Source: Ruminococcaceae bacterium UBA3753
GTDB lineage: Bacteria; Bacillota; Clostridia; Oscillospirales; Acutalibacteraceae
Assembly: GCA_002372375.1 (NCBI GenBank)
Contig: DFGJ01000041.1
Location: forward strand, 83,359-147,358
Direction of reading: 5' to 3'
Length of the DNA: 64,000 nucleotides
Below the pieces are notes generated by a model, which was not told where the DNA came from, searched no databases, and saw only the letters and a list, made by a program, of their open reading frames with translations. The number at the start of each line of letters is the position of its first letter. The first letter of the stretch is position 1. The position numbers and the translations under genes are program-made. Shown in pieces: positions 24,471 to 35,811 of this stretch.

Positions 24471-25817
24471 GTGAAAAAAAAAGCAGCTTCTAAGTTGGTG
24501 TTTGGTGCAGCGTTAGCTTGCCAGGTAGGGCATCTCGCATCTGTGAATGCTCCAATTGCGCATGCTTCCATTTTTTCCATTTTCTCCCCTCTTTTTTCTC
24601 TTGGAAAAACTCTTTACTCTAATACTCTAAAGCCGTTAGTAGATCCGACTTTACCGTACATAAATGGCTGGCTTAGTAGTAGTCCTCAAAGCGCCATGGC
24701 ACTTGTTGGTATGGGATTCTCACTCTGGCCTTATGTCAAAGACTATTCTAAAAAAGCCATTTCTGCCGCTAGTAACTTTGTGGCCTCAGAAGGAGAATAT
24801 ACGTCGCGTGAAAATGCAAGTGATGCTTTGTATTCTAGTGTAGATGGTTTTGAGGAGCTTTCTGAGTCAGCAGAAAAAATAGAACGCATAGCAAATAAGA
24901 TTATAGCTGACAAAGAGAGCAACGAATTTTCTGGAAACGACAAAAAACAGGTACATGTTATGGTTGTTTCTGGCGTTAAAACCCCGGCTAGAAAAAGTTT
25001 AGTTGATTCTATTTGCGATGCGTTATATACGGGAGAGCCTTTAAAGCTGGACCTTACTGAGTTTGACGATTGTGAGGATGACGAGGAACTACTATCGGAA
25101 TTTGTTGAAAAGTCAAAAGATAGTGTACTTTCATTTAGTGAGTTTGATGGTCGCGAATCAAATAAGAATTCAAGTCTAAAACAAAAAATTCAAGATTATG
25201 TGAAAAAAAACAGTCATGGTGTTGTAAAAATTAAGGTAACTCCAAAAATTCTTTTATGGTTGGACGATTTATTAGCTTTGCTTATGAAACCCAAAGCTAA
25301 TGGCACGGTAAATTTAGGGCGCTTTTTTCGTTTTAACGCGGAAAATGCAACTTTTATTTTTGAACTTGAAGAAAATGCGGAGTATGTAAAAAGTATTGTT
25401 AGAGAAGAAATTGCTAGGGAAGTGATGGCTAGAAAAGCGAGAGGTGAAAAGGGAGTAAAGGCAAGAAATGAAAATATAATTATAAACAGTAGTGAAAATT
25501 CTGTTGATCTTCCTGAAGAAATTGGTAAACATGAGGCTTATGATATGTTAAAAACCTTATTTGATGATAGTGTAATAGGCTACGCGTCTGAAAAAAAAGG
25601 AATAGACTTTTCGGATGTTCGCCTGTATGAGAGTATACATAAAGCTCTTTTAAACAATAAAGAGAATATTAGTGAGGAATTTTTACTTCAATTGAAACAA
25701 AAACTTTTGGGCTATATAGAAGACAATGAAGAAAAATTGACTAATGGTAACTTTGACATAATTTATGACGGCACTAAAGATGACTTTTCTTTAGTAGGTG
25801 CAGTGGATTATCAGTAA
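24471..25817 (+). CDS. Exported AAA+-derived paralogue lacking a P-loop (B)
   Basis: A 448-residue product from GTG 24471 with GGTGGG four bases upstream; a TTG at 24459 is also possible. The N-terminus KKKAASKLVFGAALACQV, ending in an AHA-S cleavage site, is a good signal peptide. At the place of Walker A there is only VSGVKTPARKS (about 166-176). WLDDLLALL stands where Walker B would be and FIFELEENAE at sensor 1. The C-terminal 60 residues (YESIHKAL, later DFSLV) parallel the end of protein A (NIYESVAKK, later QFVLVV). It is therefore a diverged, probably ATP-inactive paralogue. It may regulate or scaffold A; this is inference. Confidence 0.65.
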   Translation: MKKKAASKLVFGAALACQVGHLASVNAPIAHASIFSIFSPLFSLGKTLYSNTLKPLVDPTLPYINGWLSSSPQSAMALVGMGFSLWPYVKDYSKKAISAASNFVASEGEYTSRENASDALYSSVDGFEELSESAEKIERIANKIIADKESNEFSGNDKKQVHVMVVSGVKTPARKSLVDSICDALYTGEPLKLDLTEFDDCEDDEELLSEFVEKSKDSVLSFSEFDGRESNKNSSLKQKIQDYVKKNSHGVVKIKVTPKILLWLDDLLALLMKPKANGTVNLGRFFRFNAENATFIFELEENAEYVKSIVREEIAREVMARKARGEKGVKARNENIIINSSENSVDLPEEIGKHEAYDMLKTLFDDSVIGYASEKKGIDFSDVRLYESIHKALLNNKENISEEFLLQLKQKLLGYIEDNEEKLTNGNFDIIYDGTKDDFSLVGAVDYQ

Positions 25818-25989
25818 TTAGACAAAAACATGGCAAGAAATAATTTAGTTTAGTTGTTTAGAATGAGGATTTAATCTGGTGGTAAATAGCAGGTGTTTCG
25901 GATTTAGTTGCAATATGGTATTTTGTTTGCTATAGCTAAAGTAGCGTTGTTGATTTTTACGGCGCAAATTTGTTTTTGGGGGAATCGTT

Positions 25990-26898
25990 TTGTTCAAGAT
26001 AAGATTTAAATCTGGTTTCGGAAAAGTGTGGGGTACTTCGTTGGTGACTGTTCCTATAATTGGTTGTGCAAATCCGGGTTCTTTGGCTTTCGCAGACGGT
26101 CTTACTGATAGGTGCATAAATTTGGTTAAAAATTGGGAAAATTTTGTGAAAGAATTTGGTTTAGATAAGGGTGAGGTACACAGTATAGGGGAAATGATAG
26201 ATGAGCGCATAGCTCCTAACAAGGAAAGCTTAAAAGCCCGGAAAGAATATTATAGCAATTCTTCGATTATGGAGAAAGCTAGGGAGCGTGATTTTGATTC
26301 ATACACTGACCACTGCCCTTACTTGGAGTATTGCCCAGGCCGCTATGCCGAAGAAATTGTGTTTTGTAGTGAAATAACGCAGATAAAGTGTTTGTATGAC
26401 GAGTTGCAACCTTTTGTTAGTTCTTTTCTTAATTATACCACCAGCAACAAATTTTCACTTTTAAGCAAGGAGAAAATCGCCGCTTTTTGTAGCAAATCAA
26501 AAGAGATTCATCAGGAGACTGTAACGTTGCTTTGTGATTTATCTAAAAGGTGGAACCTAGATGGTAAAGGGTCTTTAAAAGGGTTTATAACTAGTTATTA
26601 CAAGGCTGAAGGTATGACAGCTGATTTTGAGAAAGAACTGGAGAAGAGCGATAGAAATTCTGACTATGTGAAAAATCAGCTAAACAATAGACAGTGTGTA
26701 GACTTTATTGCCAATACGCTTAGGACATATTTTGTGACACCGGGTTTGGAAAAAATGGATAAACTCTTGAGTGAAATGGGACGTAAACTCTCGGAGATTA
26801 GTAATAAAGTAAAAAGTGAAGCACAGAATTTGGAAATATCTGAAGTGTTGAATAATCAGCTAATGTCCACATGTCTAGATCAGCAAAGTAATATCTAA
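25990..26898 (+). CDS. Exported protein of unknown function (C)
   Basis: A 302-residue product from TTG 25990, preceded by TGGGGG. The N-terminus (FGKVWGTSLVTVPIIGCANP then SLAFA-D) looks like a signal peptide with a typical AFA-D cleavage site; the internal GCAN could alternatively be a lipobox-like Cys. The mature part is helical and acidic, with clustered cysteines (DHCPYLEYCPG, then VFCSEITQIKC). These could form disulfides outside the cell. There is no ATPase motif. It is third in the row A-B-C on one strand, each with its own leader, which suggests a shared location or task. I do not recognise the family. Confidence 0.6.
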   Translation: MFKIRFKSGFGKVWGTSLVTVPIIGCANPGSLAFADGLTDRCINLVKNWENFVKEFGLDKGEVHSIGEMIDERIAPNKESLKARKEYYSNSSIMEKARERDFDSYTDHCPYLEYCPGRYAEEIVFCSEITQIKCLYDELQPFVSSFLNYTTSNKFSLLSKEKIAAFCSKSKEIHQETVTLLCDLSKRWNLDGKGSLKGFITSYYKAEGMTADFEKELEKSDRNSDYVKNQLNNRQCVDFIANTLRTYFVTPGLEKMDKLLSEMGRKLSEISNKVKSEAQNLEISEVLNNQLMSTCLDQQSNI

Positions 26899-27792
26899 TA
26901 AGTGTTCTGCTTTTGTTTTGTTTCAAAGCAAATTGATAACAGACCTTGTTGTTTTTTGCTGGTAATCTCTCCATAGTAAAATTTGTGGTGAACTTTTCGT
27001 ATTTAGCTTAAAAAAGTAACTTTTGCTTACACATCTCTTTGTGCGTAAACAGACTAAAAAGATAGATTTGATGCCAATTTTAGTTTGTTTGCTGCAAAGG
27101 TAATGAAAAGTTTTTATATATATATGCAAGATAGCTAAAAGCAGAATGAGACATTACTCTCATTTTTTTCTGTCCAAGTAATTAAAAAAAGTTTTTCTGA
27201 TTAATTTTTTTGTATAGATTAGTTCCAAAACAAGGTATACTGCTCATAAATTACTGGACTTAAAGATAAGAGGATTAATTCTTTTTAGTTGAGTAGGTTG
27301 GCTAGAAGATTGTAATATTACTAGCTTATACTTGGCTGAATAAAAAATTAAAAGCAGCTTTTCTGATTGATTTTTTTCGTATAGACTAGCTCAAAGTAAG
27401 GTGTTTACCGCTCATAAATTGCTGGACTTAAAAGCAAAAATGCCCTCATGCTAGATTATTTTTGGTTGATTAGACTGGCCAAAAGATAGGGTTGCTATTT
27501 TTCGTGGTTCGTTTGACTTGAAAATAAAAACAATCGACAATCAAAATCCGATGCTGACCTCTCTAAAATACACTTTACTATTGAGAACTGGGGGTTATGT
27601 ATGTTCTCTTCGCGCTTTGTGAGCAATTATCTGATTTGTGTAAAAATTAATAGCATTTAATTTTGATAAGTTTTGCTACACCTATCCTGATTGTTTGTAT
27701 TAAAAATTATTACAAACAATTGAATAATTTGAGATATTTGGCAAGAGTTGTGCTTAAAGTTACTATATTGATCGTCAAGTAACTGCCAAATT
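26899..27792. other. Gap between convergent genes
   Basis: About 890 bases between gene C (plus) and thiD (minus). It contains the two-unit repeat at 27190-27490 and otherwise T-rich sequence without a credible gene, RNA or terminator. Confidence 0.55.
27190..27490 (+). repeat. Two degenerate tandem units of about 166 bases
   Basis: TTCTGATT followed by a T-run and GTATAGA(T/C)TAG occurs at 27195 and 27361. Each is followed by a GCTCATAAATT(A/G)CTGGACTTAAA block and a GGTTGA(T/G) block. Similarity is clear but interrupted by indels. Confidence 0.75.
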
Positions 27793-28587
27793 TTAAAATA
27801 GGAACTCCCTACATGCCATGTGATCAATTGGCCCATTTTTATGTCCAAGATTAAGTTTGCTGGCAATCGCTTGATGCACATAGTATTTTGCACCTTTAAC
27901 AGATTCTAAAAGTTTTTTCTCTTTTGCTAAATTCGACGCTATAGCACTAGAAAGAGAACAGCCTGTTCCGTGAGTATTTGGATTATCTATTTTTTCACTT
28001 TTTAAAATTGTACATTCACCATTTTTTTGGTATAAAAGATCGTTGGCATTATCTGTAAAGTGTCCTCCCTTTAAGAAGACATTACAATTAAACTTGGATG
28101 AAATTTTTTTAGCAGCAAACATCATACTTTTTTCGTTAGTGATTTTTTCCCTTGACAAAACTTCCGCTTCGAATAAATTAGGCGTAACCACTTCAGAAAT
28201 AGGGAAAAGCAACTCTGTTATACTTTTAACCTGAGACTCAGAGAGGACTTTGTATCCAGATGTACACACCATTACAGGATCTACTACTATGTTTTTAGCG
28301 CCATAAAATTTCAATCTTTCTGATATTACTTGGATTAGATCACCAGAAGGGACCATACCTATCTTAACGGCGTCTGGAAATATATCTGTAAACACAGAGT
28401 CCAACTGATCTTTTAAGAATTTTGGCGAGACATTTAAAACGCCTTGCACACCTCTTGTGTTTTGTGCCGTTAAGACTGTTATAGCAGTCATTGCATATAC
28501 ACCATTCATTGTAGATGTTTTTATATCTGCTTGAAGCCCTGCTCCACCAATTGAGTCACTTCCTGCTATGATCAAAACTGTTTTCAT
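27793..28587 (-). CDS. thiD: Hydroxymethylpyrimidine/phosphomethylpyrimidine kinase
   Basis: A 264-residue ribokinase-fold enzyme of thiamine synthesis that phosphorylates HMP and HMP-P. It has the family start VLIIAGSDSIGGAGLQADIK, the MTAITVLTAQNT segment, VDPVMVCTSG and the catalytic NTHGTGCSLSSAIASNLA anion hole near the C-terminus. Length is normal. AGGAGACGG lies upstream of the ATG. No other thiamine gene and no TPP riboswitch is visible around it. Isolated thiD genes often serve salvage of HMP, which would fit an organism relying on its surroundings; this is inference. Confidence 0.93.
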   Translation of the reverse strand: MKTVLIIAGSDSIGGAGLQADIKTSTMNGVYAMTAITVLTAQNTRGVQGVLNVSPKFLKDQLDSVFTDIFPDAVKIGMVPSGDLIQVISERLKFYGAKNIVVDPVMVCTSGYKVLSESQVKSITELLFPISEVVTPNLFEAEVLSREKITNEKSMMFAAKKISSKFNCNVFLKGGHFTDNANDLLYQKNGECTILKSEKIDNPNTHGTGCSLSSAIASNLAKEKKLLESVKGAKYYVHQAIASKLNLGHKNGPIDHMACREFLF

Positions 28588-29104
28588 TTTAAGACCGTCT
28601 CCTAGAAGGTTTATTTTTATTCACATTCGAAAATTCAAAGTAACAAATTCAGTGCAACTTCATTATGACTTAATTATATATCCTTATGCAGCAATTTGTT
28701 AACTATAAAAAAGATTTCTAATAATATTTGTTTGTTAAACCATCTAGCGCCGTCTTTAATGTTGTAAACTGATGGGATACTTTTGGACCAGTAATAAGTG
28801 TTAATATTAACTAAGTTTTGAATATATTTGTAATAACTAAAAATTGGTGGCTAACATCGCGACAATACCTATTTTTTCTTTAAAACAATATGGATTAGAG
28901 TTTTTAATCCAACTATTCACTTTTTTATACCTATTTCTGGGAGTTCAAAAATTGAGCTAAAACGTTCAACTTAAGTTAAAAATAAAAAAATATGAACTGA
29001 TTTTTGTTCAAAATAGGTCCTAATATCTGGAAACAAAAATATAATTAAGAATTTTTACATTCGTATCATTAACAAATTTTTGTGACTGTTTTAGCTTTGT
29101 ATGG
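28588..29104. other. Divergent gap between thiD and gyrB
   Basis: About 520 bases, AT-rich. It should hold the thiD promoter on the minus strand and the gyrB promoter on the plus strand. Only the gyrB -10 is distinct. No riboswitch aptamer for thiamine pyrophosphate is seen. Confidence 0.45.
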
Positions 29105-29110
29105 TATAAT
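29080..29110 (+). promoter_or_regulatory. gyrB promoter (extended -10)
   Basis: TATAAT at 29105-29110 is preceded by TGG, giving an extended -10. A TTGTGA at 29080-29085 is 19 bases upstream as a weak -35. The leader would be about 45 bases. Confidence 0.5.
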
Positions 29111-29137
29111 ACCCGTATTACAGTTTTTTGATGATGA

Positions 29138-31096
<1,959 letters not shown>

Positions 31097-31659
31097 ATAT
31101 GACAGTTTAGTGTGAGTAATTGATATTAGGTTTTTTCAGTAAAAAACTAAAATTATTGGAAAATGTTTGGTGTATTTGGGTTTAGAGGTAGTGTCAAAGC
31201 TCTGTCCCTGGAGTTTGGTACCGCTAAGTTTTTTATGTTGATGAACAATGAGAAAACGAAATGTCGAAAATTTGTTAATAGAAAAAATGTGCAATTAATT
31301 TGGGTTTGAATGTAGTATCAAAGTTCAACTTTTATAGTCCAAAACTAACTAATTTTGATATTTCTTGTGTTGATGGAAAATTAAGACAGAAAATGTTGGC
31401 GTCCGTTAAAACATAAAATAATAGAAACAAGCAAACCCTAAACTCAGCCACCCAACACCTAAACGCACAGTGACAACGTGCTTGTCAAACCAATAGAAAT
31501 CGAAAAAATCACAACACACCAATTCAGTTACAAAAATAAACAACCCCGATAGGTAACCGCCACGCGCGACCAAGATCAAAAATGGATCCATGGCAACGCT
31601 GTAGACGAGAAGAAACTAAAAGAAAAGAAATAAAATCAAAAATTTGCAGTCCACAAAAA
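31097..31659. other. Gap between convergent gyrB and clpP with a composition switch
   Basis: The first 300 bases are G/T-rich on the plus strand and contain a two-unit repeat. From about 31405 the sequence becomes A/C-rich up to clpP. No terminator or gene is recognised. Confidence 0.55.
31165..31385 (+). repeat. Two degenerate tandem units of about 124 bases
   Basis: TTTGGGTTT(A/G)A followed by a GTAGT(G/A)TCAAAG block occurs at 31175 and 31299. Each is followed by a CTAA(G/C)T-TTT block and a TTGATG-AA block. It lies directly downstream of gyrB. Confidence 0.6.
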
Positions 31660-32319
31660 CTAATCACGTTTCTCTATTACCTTGTCTATCAAACCGTAGG
31701 CCAAGGCGTCATTGGCACTCATAAAATTATCTCTGTCAGTGTCTTTCGCAATCACCTCCATTGGCTGCCCTGTTCTGTCGGACAAAATTTTATTTAAACG
31801 CTCCCTGGTTCTTTTTATATGCTCAGCGCTAATAATTATATCACTCGCCTGCCCCTTAGCTCCCCCGCTAGGTTGATGAATCATGATCTCACTATTTGGT
31901 AGCGCCAATCTTTTCCCTCTTGTTCCAGCAGCCAACAAGAAAGAACCCATGCTTGCTGCTAGACCTACACAAATAGTTGAAACATCGCACTTTATGTATT
32001 GCATAGTATCATAGATAGCCAATCCATCTGTTACGGAGCCGCCTGGACTATTAATATAAAGGTTTATGTCTTTTTCTGGATCTTGTCCCTCCAAGTAGAG
32101 TAACTGTGCTATCACAAGATTCGCAGTCACATTATTGACCTCATCGGCCAACATCACTATTCTGTCATTCAGGAGTCTGGAAAAGATATCGTAAGAACGC
32201 TCACCACGGCTGGTCTGCTCTACAACGTAAGGTACTAAACTAGCCCTTACAAAATCGCTCATAGTCGAACCTTCACTGCAACTGTACCCAAACTTATTAA
32301 AGAAATTACTACTTTGCAT
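31660..32319 (-). CDS. clpP: ATP-dependent Clp protease proteolytic subunit
   Basis: A 219-residue serine protease. The catalytic triad is clear: Ser in [12 protein letters not shown], His in [11 protein letters not shown] and Asp in [29 protein letters not shown] forms the oxyanion region. The start ATG 32319 has AGGGGA seven bases upstream. This gives an N-terminus about 19 residues longer than usual before [13 protein letters not shown], perhaps a propeptide. It forms the tetradecameric chamber fed by ClpX or ClpC. It follows tig on the same strand, as is common, but no clpX gene follows in this window. Confidence 0.95.
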   Translation of the reverse strand: MQSSNFFNKFGYSCSEGSTMSDFVRASLVPYVVEQTSRGERSYDIFSRLLNDRIVMLADEVNNVTANLVIAQLLYLEGQDPEKDINLYINSPGGSVTDGLAIYDTMQYIKCDVSTICVGLAASMGSFLLAAGTRGKRLALPNSEIMIHQPSGGAKGQASDIIISAEHIKRTRERLNKILSDRTGQPMEVIAKDTDRDNFMSANDALAYGLIDKVIEKRD

Positions 32320-32688
32320 TAAATGTTCCCCTAAAAAATAAATTGAAAAGAATACTCAAAACAACACAACTTGCCCTACACTATTAAACACTAATGACCC
32401 CCAAAAATGCCTCACAGACAAATTATAACCCTCTTCCTTTTCACAACAAAGCGTACGCCAAACAACACAAAAACAGACGAAAAACCACCACAACCCACCA
32501 AAAACTATACCAGCACAAAAATCTATCCTGAACAAAAAATGCTCGCAGTTTGGAACAAGCACCGACCGAATACGTCCTTAAAGCTCCGCAAGACTATCAC
32601 AAAAAGCAGGTACAAACCACAAAGCCACGTCACAAACATCTCCCACCCCCCGCAAAAATACGCTGTTCCAAAAAATCATGGAGCACAC
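32320..32688. other. A/C-rich gap between tig and clpP
   Basis: About 370 bases on the plus strand rich in A and C (so T/G-rich in the direction of transcription). Its open frames are composition artefacts. No promoter or terminator stands out. Confidence 0.5.
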
Positions 32689-33969
32689 CTACTCAACTAC
32701 AGCATTTTCTTTCAAAAAATCGAATGCCATGAGACAAGACAAATCATGTACCAAAACGTCACGGCTTATCTGCTTCATAACTTCTTCTTTGCTTGACTTA
32801 CGTACCTTAGATAGCTTTTCATATTCTTCATTAATCCTTTCTTCTGTAGGTGATAAATCTTCTTGCCTAGCGACAGACTCCAGCGCCAAAGCCAACTTAA
32901 CCTGTTGTTCCGCAAGCTCCCGGCACTTACTTTTCTTAGTATCCGGTGATACCTTCGTATAATACACCACATCATCTAAGCTTATCCGGTGGGCAGTATA
33001 ATCATCCCGCAAGTTTTTCAAATTTTCGAAATCGCGCTGAACATACATAGCCTCTGGGATCTCGCCATCTACCAATTCTACGACACCATTAATGATTTGC
33101 ATATTAAAATCTTCTTCCTTTTCAGCCGCCAACTCGTCCTCCAGCATGTCCCTCACTTTATCTCCAAACTCCTGAACTGTGGATCCAAAATTAATTTGCT
33201 TCACAAACTCATCCGTGAGCTCCGGCATTACCGGCTCTTTGATTTCATGCAGTGTAACAGTAAACACAACTTCTTTGCCGCTTGTTCTCACGTTCCCGTA
33301 TCCTTCTGGAAACGAAACAGACAGATCAAAGGTTTCACCTGTACTATGACCAACGATACCAGATTCAAATCCTTCTACAGTCTGACTGCTACCTAATTTT
33401 AACACATAATTTTCAGCCGTCCCCCCATCGAATGGATTTCCGTCAACTTTTCCAACAAAATCTATAGAGACTGTGTCACCCAACTTACACTTTCTGCCAG
33501 ACACTGTGACTAACCTAGAGTGCTGCTGCCTTATCTCTTCTATCCGTTTGTTTACTACCTCTTGTGTTACACTTTTTTTAAAAGGCTTTACCTTTATTCC
33601 TTTGTAAGCTGTAAGCTTCAGTACTGGGCGAACCGTCAAAGTAACTGAAAAAGTAAACCCTTTTTCACTTAAGTCTTTTAAATCAAAGTCCATCTTGTCT
33701 TCTATAACATCAAGGGAAGATTCTTTTATTGCCTTATCTAAAATTTTAGGACACAAAATATTAACGGCTTCTTTAAAAAAAACTCCCTTACCGTACTTTC
33801 GCTCAATAACCCCCCGAGGCGCTTTCCCATTTCTAAACCCCCGTACGTTGTAATCTCTTTTAGTCTTTTGGTAAGCAAGCTCCACGCCCTCAGCGAATTC
33901 GGAAGGCTCAACCTCTATTTCCAACGTACGTCTAATATCACTAACCTCTTCTATCGATTTTAAAACCAC
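32689..33969 (-). CDS. tig: Trigger factor chaperone
   Basis: A 426-residue ribosome-associated peptidyl-prolyl isomerase/chaperone. The N-terminal ribosome-binding domain carries VRGFRNGKAPRGVIERKYG, a variant of the GFRxGxxP signature. The FKBP-type domain contains GDTVSIDFVGKVDGNPFDGG. A helical C-terminal domain follows. I place the start at GTG 33969, seven bases after GGAGG; the neighbouring GTG 33972 is also possible and TTG 33990 lies upstream of the ribosome site. It is upstream of clpP, a frequent arrangement. Confidence 0.93.
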   Translation of the reverse strand: MVLKSIEEVSDIRRTLEIEVEPSEFAEGVELAYQKTKRDYNVRGFRNGKAPRGVIERKYGKGVFFKEAVNILCPKILDKAIKESSLDVIEDKMDFDLKDLSEKGFTFSVTLTVRPVLKLTAYKGIKVKPFKKSVTQEVVNKRIEEIRQQHSRLVTVSGRKCKLGDTVSIDFVGKVDGNPFDGGTAENYVLKLGSSQTVEGFESGIVGHSTGETFDLSVSFPEGYGNVRTSGKEVVFTVTLHEIKEPVMPELTDEFVKQINFGSTVQEFGDKVRDMLEDELAAEKEEDFNMQIINGVVELVDGEIPEAMYVQRDFENLKNLRDDYTAHRISLDDVVYYTKVSPDTKKSKCRELAEQQVKLALALESVARQEDLSPTEERINEEYEKLSKVRKSSKEEVMKQISRDVLVHDLSCLMAFDFLKENAVVE

Positions 33970-34067
33970 CACCGCACCTCCAAAGAACAAAGCATAGAGA
34001 AAGCAACTACACGCACATTATAACACATTTTCGCAACAAACGCAACAAATCTAAAGCCGAATTTAAA

Positions 34068-34763
34068 CTAAGCAACCAAAACGGGAGAAAAACCGACTTG
34101 ATCACAGGCTACCAAAATAAACGAAACACCCTTATAATTTCCTATTCTTGCCTTCCGAGCCGAAATCTTACCATGAACATGGCCATAGTAGCACCTTTTC
34201 ACTCCATTTTCCACTAAAACTTTCATTATTTCTTCACACTCGAAGCAGTCATAAACTGGTGGGTAATGCATAAAAACCAACGGCTCAATCCCTTCTACTT
34301 TCCCCGAAAGTATGGAAGTTTTCAGTCTTCCGACTTCTCGCCTTAATATCAAGGAATCTTTCCCATTTTTTGGTGTTAACAACCAGCCACGTGTACCACA
34401 AATGGCATATTTACCCACTATCTCACTAGAATTATGCAAAATTGATATCGTCGAAAATTTGTTCTCAGCCAAATAATCTTCAATCTTTTTTCTCGAACTC
34501 CACCAATAATCATGGTTCCCCTTCACAAGAACCTTTTTACCAGGCAATCCATTTAAATAACAGAAATCTTCGTATGCCTCAGTTAGGCTCATAGCCCAGG
34601 ACAGGTCACCTACAACTACAACAGTATCGTCATCTGAAACAATACTTCTCCAATTTTTACCTAGTCTAAATTCATATCCTTCCCAACCTTCAAAAATTTC
34701 CATACTTTTCGATTTTCCCGTCGAAAAAGATAAATGCAAATCGGCGATTGCGTAAATTGACAT
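34068..34763 (-). CDS. Metallophosphoesterase
   Basis: A 231-residue calcineurin-like phosphoesterase. Metal-binding motifs are visible in order: IADLHLSF (D-x-H), VVVGDLSW (GD), KGNHDYWW (GNHD), the MHYPP segment and GHVHG. I choose the internal ATG 34763, since relatives begin at MSIYAIADLHL and the longer frame overlaps the preceding gene. It is the last gene of a tight minus-strand cluster after rodA, rnhB and yraN, with a 13-base gap. The substrate is unknown; similar proteins are annotated simply as phosphoesterases. Confidence 0.85.
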   Translation of the reverse strand: MSIYAIADLHLSFSTGKSKSMEIFEGWEGYEFRLGKNWRSIVSDDDTVVVVGDLSWAMSLTEAYEDFCYLNGLPGKKVLVKGNHDYWWSSRKKIEDYLAENKFSTISILHNSSEIVGKYAICGTRGWLLTPKNGKDSLILRREVGRLKTSILSGKVEGIEPLVFMHYPPVYDCFECEEIMKVLVENGVKRCYYGHVHGKISARKARIGNYKGVSFILVACDQVGFSPVLVA

Positions 34764-34776
34764 AAAACCCCATCTA

Positions 34777-35163
34777 TTACGCTGCTTCCAAAAAAAGATC
34801 GTCAGCATAAAAAGCATTCTCAAAATATAATATTTCTGGTAACTTGTTTTCCTTAGAGTTTGAGCACTTTATTTCTACCACATCGAAACGCATATTCGCG
34901 TCTCTATTGGTTTCACAAATATAAGTAAGCGCCGTTTTAACAATTTTTTTCTGCTTTACTGGCCCTACAGACACCCTGCCCGGCACTAAAGCCCGGCCAT
35001 TCCTCAATTTAACTTCAACAAAAACTAAATAATCTCCACTTGACGCAATAACATCAACCTCACCGTACCTACTAACATAATTCCTAGCCAACACCTTAAG
35101 ACCTTTGTTTTCCAAATACCTGACGGCAACAAACTCTCCAAAACTTCCTTTTTGTTTATTCAT
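34777..35163 (-). CDS. YraN family (UPF0102) nuclease-like protein
   Basis: A 128-residue member of the UPF0102/YraN family. It shows GSFGEFVAVRYLENKGLKVL, the endonuclease-like core YGEVDVIASSGDYLVFVEVK (E-D-ExK pattern) and the VGPVKQKKIVKTALTYI segment. The fold belongs to the restriction-endonuclease-like group; the function is poorly known. It lies between rnhB (6-base gap) and the phosphoesterase, the usual position next to rnhB. Confidence 0.9.
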   Translation of the reverse strand: MNKQKGSFGEFVAVRYLENKGLKVLARNYVSRYGEVDVIASSGDYLVFVEVKLRNGRALVPGRVSVGPVKQKKIVKTALTYICETNRDANMRFDVVEIKCSNSKENKLPEILYFENAFYADDLFLEAA

Positions 35164-35169
35164 AAAGCC

Positions 35170-35811
35170 CTACCCCAACACTTTTTTCAAAAACGAGAGT
35201 CTGTGTAAACAACAAGGACCTTTATCCTTCAATGCCAAAACATGGCTGATTGTACCATACCCTTTATTTTTTTGAAAGTCATATTGAGGATACAATCTTG
35301 CAATTTTTATCATGTATTTGTCACGTAAGACTTTTGCTATTATAGAAGCAGCAGCTATAGACGCTGATAAATTATCCCCTTTAATAATGGTTTGTGTAGA
35401 CGTACAAATATCAGGAGCCTTATTTCCATCTACCATAATAAAATCCGGGCAAATACTCAACTTGCTTATAGCCTTTTTCATGCAAAGTAGAGTAGCTTGA
35501 AGAATATTAATTTTATCTATTATTTTTTCAGATACAGAGGCAACAGCGTAGTCCAGTGCCACATTTACAATCTTTTCATAAAACTCATCACGCTTTTTTG
35601 GAGTTAATTTTTTAGAATCTTTTATACCGCCGAGTGAACTTGGAAAAGTTTCTGGCAAAATAACAGCAGCCGCAAAAACTGGGCCTGCTAGTGGTCCTCG
35701 ACCGGCTTCATCTACACCACAAATTATTTTGTGGCCCTTACTTCTAGCCATGTCTTCATAAAAGTACAAATTCTTTTGTTGAACACAATCAGAAATTTTC
35801 TTTTTCAACAT
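35170..35811 (-). CDS. rnhB: Ribonuclease HII
   Basis: A 213-residue RNase HII that removes ribonucleotides and RNA from RNA-DNA hybrids. The acidic active-site residues are seen in ICGVDEAGRGPLAGPVFAAA (D, E), in the MVDGN segment and in KGDNLSASIAAASIIAKVLRD (D). The start overlaps the end of the rodA-like gene by seven bases, showing translational coupling. An N-terminal extension of about 25 residues precedes the catalytic core. Confidence 0.95.
   Translation of the reverse strand: MLKKKISDCVQQKNLYFYEDMARSKGHKIICGVDEAGRGPLAGPVFAAAVILPETFPSSLGGIKDSKKLTPKKRDEFYEKIVNVALDYAVASVSEKIIDKINILQATLLCMKKAISKLSICPDFIMVDGNKAPDICTSTQTIIKGDNLSASIAAASIIAKVLRDKYMIKIARLYPQYDFQKNKGYGTISHVLALKDKGPCCLHRLSFLKKVLG

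Noticed and set aside
28588..28700. Possible TPP riboswitch ahead of thiD
   Set aside because: The conserved CUGAGA and ACCUGAUCUGGAUAAUGCC elements are not present in the leader.
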